Of a DNA stretch of 64,000 nucleotides, positions 54,401 through 64,000 are shown piece after piece. Made by a program: the position numbers and the translations under genes. Every line of letters starts with the position of its first letter. Position 1 is the first letter of the stretch. A model generated the notes under the pieces. It worked only from the letters and a program-made list of their open reading frames with translations, had not been told where the DNA came from and did no database searches. Source of the stretch: Himantopus leucocephalus (Eukaryota > Chordata > Aves > Charadriiformes > Recurvirostridae); the NCBI GenBank assembly GCA_003993805.1, contig RSEF01000019.1, forward strand, positions 3,555,105 to 3,619,104. The letters run 5' to 3'.

Positions 54401-57400
54401 AACTAGCGCCTGCCTTTGTGCTTCCTCACCATGGTACTGGCAACACGCAGGCATCACTGGAGCTTTTCTCCTGCCTCTGGACCTCCTCATGTGCTTGATG
54501 CAGCTGGTGGTCTTAGTCTGATCTGCTGCTCTGATGTGGGCTCTCAGAGAGAAACTGGGATGCTCAAAGGGACCCCTGCCTGAAGAGGAGCTGTAGCTGT
54601 TACTTCATGCTGGGTGTCTGCTACCAGACCCTCCCTTCCCCTCATACAACCTCAGTTCGTGGGGCCTTGCCTGTTTGTGGACGAGAAGCCAGAAGGTGTG
54701 TGAGCTGCCTCCTTATTAAGAGCCTGGGATGGATGTGATCTGAGGCTGAATCACAGCTCCATTGGGGAAGGAGGCTTCCTTGCTGCAGCATGTGAGAAGT
54801 GATTGATGGTAACATGAAAGAAAAAGGATGGATTTGCCCCTCAAGGGAGCTGAGTGCTGCCTTGGAAAAGTGTTTTCTGCTTCTTCAGAGCTTCTCTCCC
54901 TGTCTTTTATGAATGGTTACAGATCAGTGTGGAAAAACTGGGAGGGAAGGAGAGAGAACTGGGTTTGGACACTGGTGATACAGAAGGCAGTAGCCCTGCG
55001 CCAAAGAAATCAAGATACTTGAAAGGCAGCAGGACCTGGTGCAGTGTTCCCTTGACACAAAAAAATTATTACAGTCCACATGCATAAACCAACCACCTAG
55101 ACAAGTCAAGTCTTAATTTTGGCACTTCTAAACACCTGATTCTGGTAATGCTGTCTGGGTAGCACTGTTCTGTGATATTATTTGTGCTGGAACCAAGGGT
55201 TCGTGTCTGCTTGTGCTAATGGTGTGCCTGCCTCAAGTGGCAGTATGAGGACAGAAAGGTCATCCACTGACCTCTTACTGATGAGATGCTTCAATGCTGA
55301 AGTCCGGATGGACCCTTCTATAGCTGTCAGGTAGCTTGACTGAGAAAGGTTAATGGTGTCTGAGGCTCCCAGCTCTGCGAGGCAGAGTGTAAAACAGACC
55401 TGAGATGAGATTTTCTTGCCTTGCTGTGTCTGTACCTCATCCCCAGGCTGAGAGACGGGGCTGGAGAAGTAGAAGATGTCTGAGTGCAGCTTGTCAGGCC
55501 AACCCTTGCTGAGTGCAGAGGGAACAGAAATGTGTGCCTCTGCCTCAGGGCTGGGGTACAGGGTTACTGCGTGTGCAGGGTGCCATTTGTTGGAACGGTG
55601 AGAACAAGGTCCGCTGGCTCAGCTTGTCTAATGTGCACAGCGCTGGCGGAGGAAAGGCTGGGGAAGTGTGAACATCTGAGGAAAGAGGCAGAAGGAAGGG
55701 TTTTAAGCAAACTTGAGAGTGCTTGTAGCTTCCTCTACAGTGCTGTCAAGTCAGTCCAGTCCATTCAAGGGTGCGATGTAGACTTTGCCTGCCTCTGTCA
55801 TGTACTAGTGGTCATGAACTCAAGTGCTTTCAGCTGGAAAATGAGGCCACGTTACTACTGTGCGCTTATGTGTTAGAGAGATCAGGCATGTCTTCCAGCA
55901 TGTTTCCGTGCTCTGATCAGGGTTCTGCTTTTTCCTTTCTCATACAGTATTGATGTGAGCAGTGCTTGTAATTTTCCTTGAAGCAATGGTAAAAAGGCAT
56001 GGTTTATTCATAGCAATTGCTGGGAGTCCGTTCCTTAATGCCAGATAGATTGATTTAAGTCAGACTGCAGAATGGAATTGGCATTTTTTTGTTAATTTTC
56101 AGAGTTTGCTGTTTCCAAGGAGCCAAAAAATGGCTATGCTTCACCCAAATGCCACGGTATCTGTCTGCCATCCAGATTGATTATCAAATATGCAAAAAGA
56201 CAATATAAGATTATGCCCCACCTGTGGGGGAATCAGTTCTTCTGTGGCACATCTTCCCAGCCACTGAATGAATGAGCAAAACCAGTATGGCTTTCCCCAT
56301 GTTCTTCCAAACATCTGTCTGCTTGCCTCATTGTTTCTTGTGTTAAGAGCATAAACTTCACAGCAGGGACCAGTGTTTCCTCTGTATAGTATCTGGCACA
56401 GGTGATAACTGTGTCTGAAATGCCACAGCAATGGAAAATAAGCCTCCAGATTTGAGTCGAAGAACTGCAGATGCTCTGGGCATGCAAGGCAGAAGGGCTG
56501 TTTGTTAGCTAAAGTGTCTCTGATTTGACTCCAGAGTAGCCTTGCTGGGCTGCTTTGGTTCAGTGCCTGCCCAGCTCCCTGGGGAAGCGCCTCTGCCCTC
56601 ATTCCCAGAGAGTTCCCTGGCCCTCACTGCTCACAGGACTGAGGCTGCTTGCCCTTGCTTGCTGCTTGCAGTAGTTGTACCAGCCTCCTGCTAATGGCAT
56701 GGCTGCAATGCCAAGGTATTCTTGAGATTTTGCTGTGAGCTAGATAAAAACACCTGGGCTCATTGAGAGTGTGTTGTGGTTACTGCAAAGTACTTAAAGT
56801 CTCACTCCACTAAGATCTTGTGGAGGAAAGGAAATCTTCCAGAGTCTTTAATATTCCATGTTCTTTAGGTATGAATAAATATTTCCTTGGCCTGAAACAT
56901 TCTCCTGCTGTGAAATCCATTCCATCCTCTTTGTCTAAGACAATCAGTCTCCTTCCTTCCCTCTCTCTTCGCATGCCCCAGCTTTTATTAACCTAGAAGT
57001 GTGCTGACACTTCACCATTGAACTGGTTTCTAGCATGTTAGGGAGCATTGCAGAGTGTCTTTGCAAGTTGTCAGTGTAGCTGCATGCAAAAGAAGAGGAA
57101 GATGGCTCAGAGATGTTCATCTCCTGGGGAATTTGCTCTTCCTAGCTGATGGCTTTCTGCAAAAGTGTCTGACGACTCTGTCTATGTGTATCCGTTCCTT
57201 GTTAAAAGAAGGGTGTGGGATTGGGGAGTCAATGAAGAAAGCTATTTCATCATTGTGTTTTAATACATGTATTTTGGCAGTGCTCCCTCCTGTAGAGAAT
57301 CCCAGTCCCACCATGCAAGTGTACTGATTTGAGACTCCTTGAAGCTGTCTGTTCCACTGTCATGACCTGTGGATCACTCAGTGCCTCTGCAGTTCTTGTT

Positions 57401-60400
57401 TTACTTCCTTGGCAAGAAGCTTGTGACTCATACTAAGCCCTCTTGCTGCTCAACTCCCCAGGAGCCTGAGCTGTCTAACACTCTCTCATAAAAGAGCTTT
57501 TTGGTTCATCTGTGGGATTTCTGCAGTCCCCTGATTTGGTGGCAGGTCTGGTTGCTCAGGGGCAGGAGGCCTGAGTGAAGCCCCTGTGTTTTTTCAGGAG
57601 CAGGTACAGGTGACTGTGCTTTTCAGGATGGACTGAGCTCCTGCCAGCAGCTGAAGGCAGTTTACTTGTACCTGGACAGTTAATATCTTGTACGAAACTC
57701 ATCCCAGTCACTACTTACTTGCTGACACTGAGAAGCACCATTTCCAGCAGCAATCTGGCCATTCCAAAGTCCTTGATCTCCTCTGAACCCTTCTGCAGCC
57801 CTGGCATCTCCCAAGCTGAGCAGTGCTAACAGTGCAATGTCCAGTGTCCAGGCTGAGGCACTCGCAGTCAGCCAGCTCCGAGGCAAATAGCACTTTCACT
57901 CTCCTGATGTCCTCCAACCTCACAGGGCCTGGCACTGCCTGCCCTGCACAGCCCCATCCTCTGGCTAGACAGTCCTGTGGAGGTTCACCAGAGCCAAAGC
58001 CTTTGTGGGGATCAGCTGAGCGGCTCCTGGAGGCAGGCAGGAAGCCAAGAGCTGGAGCACAGGCTGCTGAGCAGGAGGGCATGTGGAGACACCTGCCCAA
58101 AAGGGACTCTGAAGATGCTCTGAGGTCACTGTTGTCTGAACAGCCACAGCAACACTCAGTTGGAAACCTGACCTGCAAAAGCTGGAGCCTTAAAGGACAT
58201 ATCAGGGAAAGGAGTGAAACACCCCTCTGTTGTGGTGAGGACCTGGGCTATATGGCCTTGGGAATCCACATTGTCGTTGGCTTGTTCCTGTGCAAAGCTG
58301 GGGCTGTTGGGAATGTAGTGGCTGTCACTGTGGCCAGCTGAAACTGGTCAAGGAGTAAGTGTGACACCACCAAATCCCAGAAGCAAACCAGACCTCTGAT
58401 GGGTGGTTCGCTTATTCAGAAACAGAGCTAAGTGCTTTCTGGGCTTGTTTGTGGGCGATGGCTGTCTCTGACCAAATGTAAAGCATGGTCTTGTTGTTCT
58501 TTGTCCCATTCCCTGTACAGGAACTGCCACAAGCTGTGATCCTAGTAGAAGGGATACCCAAAGTGCCTATGGGCTTTGGGACTCTTCACTTTAGACTCCT
58601 GAAAACTGCAACCATAACATGGGGGGGGGGGGGNNNNNNNGGGGGGGGGGGGGGGGGCACTAATGCTGGTGAAAAGAGGTTCCTCAAATTAAAACCAGAT
58701 GGGCTGCAGCTGCTCCTTCATGGATGCTGCTGGAAGCTGTTGGTTGGGCTTGCCACACCTCTCTCAGATGCTGGGGAGCAGCTGCTCCTTCCCCTGGTGC
58801 CAGGGAGGTCCTGCATCCGGCTCTGCAGTGTATTAAACAAAACACACTCCGATTTGGGTAGGCAGAGTCTCTCTCCTGTTTAAACCATTTGTTCTGGCTG
58901 CAATTTTGTCTGCTTGGAAACTTGTAACTTTTCTAGCCTTTCAAGCCCACCTCCCAGAGAGCATGGGAATTCTAAGTATTTAGACATATAATAAGAATGA
59001 TGTAATTAAAATCCTTAATTTTATTTTTCTTGTTTGAGTTTAATTCCTTTGATTTAAAGGGTGGTAGTAGCTAATTGGATTCTGGGCCAGACTTGCACAG
59101 GCAGCCAGGGGGGAAGGGACTGCAAATGAGCCTAGCCAGGAAATTGCACGTTTAAATATAGCTCTCAGTAGGGTCAGCAAAACACCCAAGGGGCAAATTA
59201 AGACTAAAATTTCTGCTGTAATGTGTTCTTTTAGCTGCAGACATCATCTTAAGGGAAACAAAAAGGAAGCTTGGGAGTGAGAGGAGCAGATTGAAGGGTA
59301 GGTCTCCCTTCTGCAGTGCATTTGTGTGCTGCTGCAAGTCTCCCCCAGGCAGTAGCAGCATCTTTCTCCTGTCCTCTGGGTTGGCTGGTGCATTAGCCAA
59401 TTCCAAGAAGAAAGGGATTTTTGTGTTTGGGAGGGGTTGGTGGTTTCACTGAAGGATGTAAATCCCTAGGTCATAGTAATAGCAGCCCCACAGCATTGTT
59501 ATCAGCTTTGGCACAGATCGCCTGTGTCACTGTTTGTCAGGTGGTAGGGAGATGGGACCAACCACCATCTTGTTTGCAGTATTTGGGTTAACGGGGACAG
59601 CTTTCCCTGCAATGCTTTCCTTGCAAATGGGTGAGTGTGGTGGTGCTTTCCACCCCCATGGGTACTGACCAGTTTCCCTGCACTGGTATACTGGCAAGGT
59701 GGTTGGAGTTGGTGGCAGGAGGTAGATTCAGCCTGAATAAGGGAATTCAGAAAGGTGAAGCACTGGATTTGTCCCTTTGGAAATCTGCAGCCTTTGGGTT
59801 TTCCTATTGGGACCTGAGGCCCTTTCAGCAGAGGGACAAGATCATGGTCCCTGCTGTGGACCCGTGCAAGGAAAGCAGTGTGTAAAGCAGCCAAAGCCAA
59901 ACATGCAGGACAAAGAGCACATCTGGAGTAATGCCTGGCTGAAAGCCAGCAGTGCTCTCGAGTTTGACTAATGTGGGCATTAGTTTTCCAGCCCTGTTTG
60001 TTCCTTGATTCCTGCATGGACTGTGGGATGTGCAGCAGAGCTCACCTACTCCTTGGTGGCACTTTAAGAACAGCCTGAATTAGTCCTTGGCAATTTTAAT
60101 TTCTCCTTAAGGCTAAGATAAAGAAATATTGCTGGTGATGGGGGAGGGGTGATGCAGAAGAGCAGCTTGTTTGGTGTTTCCCAGGACCTCAAACCCAGCC
60201 CTCAGGGCTCTCCCTTTCGTTTTGACTATCTCCCCAGGGGAAGGCCATGTGCTCAAGGAGGCAGAGCTTGTCAGGAAGGCCTGATCCTACATCCCTCCCC
60301 TCTGTGGAGGGCTGCAGAGCTGTGGCTGTTCAGTCTAGCGGGAGTAAGATTTCATCAAAGCTGTGGGCCCACAAAGAGGCAGTGAGGAGCTCATCGTCCC

Positions 60401-63400
60401 ACCCTGTCTGCAGCTTTTCAGAGCTATCTGTGTCATGTTCCCAGGGCAAGCTTCACGGGGTCAAATTAAGAGCTCTGTGTACAGCCAGATCATGGTATTT
60501 GGGTGTCTTCAAGATCTGCTGGAGGCCTGTAACTGGGTAACTTTCACCTTAGCATTTATAAATGGCATACTGAAATACCTTGGGATCTCAGAGAAATGGT
60601 TGAAACCTTGAATTTGGAAGGCTCCAAACCTGGAAGACAAATGAAAGGAAGATTAAGGAAGGAGCAAAATGTCATCTTGTTGTTTGTTTGGGTTTTTTTA
60701 ATCTGGGAGTGTGATTCATCTACTGAGTGGTCAGTATGTAAAAAATGCTGTTGTGTGAGTGGTTTGAAAAATCACACCTCAAATGATAGCCCTGTGTCAA
60801 TCGGTAGGGTTTTCCTTGCTGCTGTTCCCTAAATGGACATAGTAGCCTTGTTTGTGCAGGTGCCAGTTGGAGCTAGACTTCCAAGGGAGTTCAGCACCCA
60901 TTTAAATGCACTGGCCTTTTGGGGATAATTTCTTAAGCTTTCTTTTTAATGCCTGCTTTGATTATAAACTCCTTGAGCCAAAGCTTGCCTTTCAGTGTGC
61001 CTTACAGCATTAAGCATAGTGGGGCAGTGAGCTCTCTAATAATTGGTGCTGTTGCCAGGCTATTGAAAAGTTATAATAACCTGGCCAAATTTTCAAGTAC
61101 TGGTCTAGGCTCTCTTCCTGGATGTCAAAAAGGGAAAGTTAATTACAGTGTGAACCAAGGAGAACAGGCTGCCCTAAAGGAAATATCATTAAGGTTCTCC
61201 TCAGGTCAGCCCATGTCAAATCACAGCTGTGTCAACCTCTAAATTTCTTCCTCCTTCAGTTAAATTGCCACCAAGTAATTTCCTGCAAGTGTAACCACCT
61301 TTTATACCAAGAGAATGACTACTGGCTGTTTTCTTTAAATCCAAATAATAGAGGTTGGGTGGGGATTACAGAAGCAAACAGAAGGGGACAGTTTCTTACG
61401 TTGCCCTTCCTTCTTGGTCTGTAACACTGTACTGAGCGTTTGTGTTGGCTTTCTGCTGGCCCTGTGTTGGGGTCTACTGTGGGGCAGTGAATGTGCGTAG
61501 AGTGGGTTTATCCTCTCTAATACCATATGAGATGGGTGTTGGGCGTACCTGAACTTCCCTGTGTGGCTGGGACACATGGCACAAGTAGTGATTTCTTTGC
61601 AGTGCTTGTCAGTTTGCAGACATCAATTACCTACAGTGTTGTGGAGGCTGAAAAAATAAACAGCTTCAAAATGGTGGTTGGCAAATTTAGCGATGTGCTG
61701 TCAGGGCTCTTTGAGTGACTGCTTGAAGCTGGGAGGCGCTGTCAGGAGGATGAACTCTAAACTTTTGTTGATTATCATTACTATTTTTAAGCTCTTAATT
61801 TCTGTACCAGCACCTCTCCAAGCATCCGCTACTGGCCCCTGTTGGAGACAGAAATCAGGGCAAGGTGGATACCTGGCCTGACTCAGTATGGCTTTTCCTA
61901 TAAATGATCTGCTGACTTGTTTTCTAGAAGCTCTTGACCTACATCTCAAACTTAGTGCTGGTTCAGGAAGGAAGAACAGTCATAATACATGCGAGTGCAG
62001 AGTTTCATCGTTATCTCTTGCAGCTCCCTCTCAAGATGGGAGGTCTTGGTGTCAGCTGGGGCCAGAAGATAGGACTAGAACCATGTAAATCAAAGCTTGG
62101 TGAAAAAAAAGTGTATTCCATTTTTTTAACCTGGTTTCCTTCTGAAACCTATGTAAAAGGCAAGCCAGACATCTGCTGTGTGTCTGTCTGTCAGTCCTGT
62201 CTCCCACCCTGGCACCCATCAGCTTCTGGAGCTTTTGTTCTCCTGGACTTAAGTGTCTTGCAGGTGTTAAGGCTTCAGAGATGTATTGTTACAAGTTTTT
62301 GTGGAAATGGATGGCTGGGGAAGAAATTATGGTGACGGAAAGGTAAGGGGCTCCAGTCATTAGGTTTGTTCTTCCCAAGACAAGGTGACTTAGTGCTGCT
62401 TCTCTCATCTTCAGTCTCTTTCCTGCCATCCTTATAGTGCCATTCTTTCCCTTTGCCTGCACATGATGCTTGGTCCTGAAGGATCCTTGTCCTGTGACCA
62501 TTTCTGAGGCTGAGCAGGGACTGCTGTGGTTTGGGGCTGGGCTGCTGGGGGGCAGTGCTGGTCAAAGCTTGGGTCATTTTGGAGAAGGAGAGGGGCAGCA
62601 ATGCTGGGATATGTGGAGACCAAGTCTCCACATAGAGCTGCTGCATGGGAGCCTGGGGATACTGGCGTGTTGGAGGTCCAGGAAGCAGGTAGCTTGCCTG
62701 ACCATAACTTAGTACAGAAACCTGAACCCGAAGAAGACACCTTAGAAGCCTGCACAGGACTGCCAGCAGTCCTAACTTGTGTGATGCCACACGGCCATGC
62801 TGTTGCTACACCAGTTCTGTTGGTGTTAGTTTTCATCTTCTAGCATGGTCCATCTCAGACTGTGGCCCTGAGCCTTTCTGAGACCATTTTTCCCTTTAAA
62901 AGTTCATATGGGGAGTAAATATGGGACAGAGAAGTCCCTGAAAGATAAATAATTCCAGTCTTCAGCTGGACATAGGTCCCCAGAATTTGTGGTACTCTTT
63001 TTAACACTTCATCACCTTCCATCGGTCCCTGGGCTGGCAGTGTTGAACACCTATTTCACAGAGGGAGGAAGATGCTGTGTTTTGAGGTCGTGGTCAACTG
63101 AACAGTGTCAGATCCGGGCATGAAGCACTGAAGGAGTCTGTGGGATGTTTGCGTGTGGGTAAGGAGTGGGCAAATGCAGTTTGACTTGGGTGCTGGCTGA
63201 TAAAGAGTGTAGCACAGAAAATAAAATCCTCAGAGGAAATTTAATAACTGGGGAGAATAATTGTAAAGTACTTCAGAATATTAACCAATGGTTGAATGTG
63301 TCTAATTAGCTTAATGAAGCTGGGTGGTTGGGTTCTTTTTTAATCAAACAGATGGGCAAAACATTATGCACAAAAAATGAGATCTGAATACAATGAACAC

Positions 63401-63999
63401 ATTTAATTAGCAAATAAAAGACAGAGAAAGGGTTTGTTTTTCAACTTGAGAAGTGAGAGATTCTTCTTCACTAAAGGCTCAAAAAGAGCCTTAAATGTGA
63501 TGGTTTCTTGGAAGTCTCAGATTGTTACTGCAATGGCTTGGGTGTTTGAGATGGGAGTCAGCCTGGGGCTGGCCGCACCTGCGGGGAGGCGATTGGGCGC
63601 TGGTGGCAGCAATGCCTTGGCAACCCCAGCAGTGCTGCGATGGCACGGAGCAATCAGTGGCAGCTTGTTGCAGGTTGGATTCCCCCAAGGGCAGACTCAG
63701 TAGCGGTAATACTGCTTAACCCGCTGCCCCAAAGCCTTTTACCTAGGTGTTTATATGTGATCACCTCTGTTTTGCAGAAGGGGAAAGTAAGGAAGAAGTA
63801 GCCCAAGGTTAAGCAGGTGTAAGTTCAGTGTTGAACATATGGTGCTGGTCAAGGTGCCCTCAGTATNACTGCCCCAAAGCCTTTTACCTAAGTGTTTATA
63901 TGTGATCACCTCTGTTTTGCAGAAGGGGAAAGTGAGGAAGAAGTAGCCCAAGGTTAAGCAGGTGTAAGTTCAGTGTTGAACATATGGTGCTGGTCAAGG
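48450..63999 (+). other. CpG-poor, gene-poor stretch; possibly a long first intron
   Basis: About 15.5 kb with no recognisable coding exon on either strand. CG dinucleotides become rare compared with the first 47 kb, and TG/CA are common. It includes a poly-G tract interrupted by seven Ns at 58621-58657 and a duplication at 63724-64000 containing a MIR-like segment. Short open frames (for example minus strand at 51162-51506, 52945-53475 and 59502-60017) show no family features. If the CpG island is a + strand promoter, this is most simply intron 1 of that gene. Confidence 0.55.
58621..58657 (+). repeat. Poly-G tract with a 7-N gap
   Basis: Thirteen Gs, seven Ns and seventeen Gs. It is a homopolymer whose true length is unresolved and a potential G-quadruplex. 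Similar N-interrupted G-runs occur at about 6245-6263 and 48092-48109. Confidence 0.85.
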
Positions 64000-64000
64000 T
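63724..64000 (+). repeat. Direct duplication (145-bp period) around a single N, containing a MIR-like segment
   Basis: Copy 1 (63724-63855) and copy 2 (63869-64000, cut by the window end) both run from CTGCCCCAAAGCCTTTTACC to GGTGCTGGTCAAGGT with about two differences. They are separated by a short spacer and an N at 63867. Inside each, TTTGCAGAAGGGGAAAGT and GCCCAAGGTTAAGCAGGTGT resemble the MIR words TTACAGATGAGGAAACT and GCCCAAGGTCACACAGC. Confidence 0.75.

Overview
This window reads as GC-rich nuclear DNA from a bird. Two protein-coding genes can be read exon by exon on the + strand, and both are split by ordinary GT-AG introns. A 3' fragment of an avian-type CR1 LINE lies at 17852-18095. 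Shorter CR1 tails lie at 38600-38655 and 47425-47485. Several weathered MIR-like SINE remnants are also present. I see no bacterial operon, phage, CRISPR array, tRNA or rRNA gene.

Region 1 (1 to about 21.6 kb) is the 3' two-thirds of ATP2A3, the SERCA3 Ca2+-ATPase of the endoplasmic reticulum. Twelve coding exons run from 2859 to 19759 and cover residues 366 to the C-terminus in SERCA numbering. The catalytic Asp351 exon and everything before it lie left of the window. One exon, carrying transmembrane helix M9, is absent and must fall in the 100-N gap at 12295-12394. Adding the expected 118 bp restores the frame and gives a 999-residue protein, the length of SERCA3a. The 3' UTR probably extends to about 21.5 kb.

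Region 2 (about 21.6-30.6 kb) is intergenic, with no recognisable gene. Region 3 (about 30.6-43.5 kb) is a complete P2RX1, the ATP-gated cation channel P2X1. It has 12 coding exons, 390 residues, all ten ectodomain cysteines and the ATP-contact residues. A probable intron lies in its 3' UTR, and a clear poly(A) signal follows.

Region 4 (43.5-47.3 kb) is intergenic and ends in a second 100-N gap. Region 5 (47.4-64 kb) is another contig. It starts with a CR1 tail, then a CpG island at about 47.65-48.3 kb with a CCAAT box and a plausible non-coding first exon, then about 15.5 kb of CpG-poor sequence with no exon I can recognise. In mammals the order is ATP2A3, P2RX1, CAMKK1 on one strand, so the island may be the CAMKK1 promoter. 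No CAMKK1 coding exon is visible here.

ATP2A3 (Ca2+ uptake into the ER) and P2RX1 (ATP-gated Ca2+ entry at the plasma membrane) are neighbours by conserved synteny and both shape cytosolic Ca2+. Nothing in the sequence shows co-regulation. The most useful observations concern assembly quality (a lost exon, near-identical duplications abutting single Ns, a sharp composition change after the second gap) and possible transcript variants at the 3' ends of both genes. I did not find a convincing undescribed biological system.
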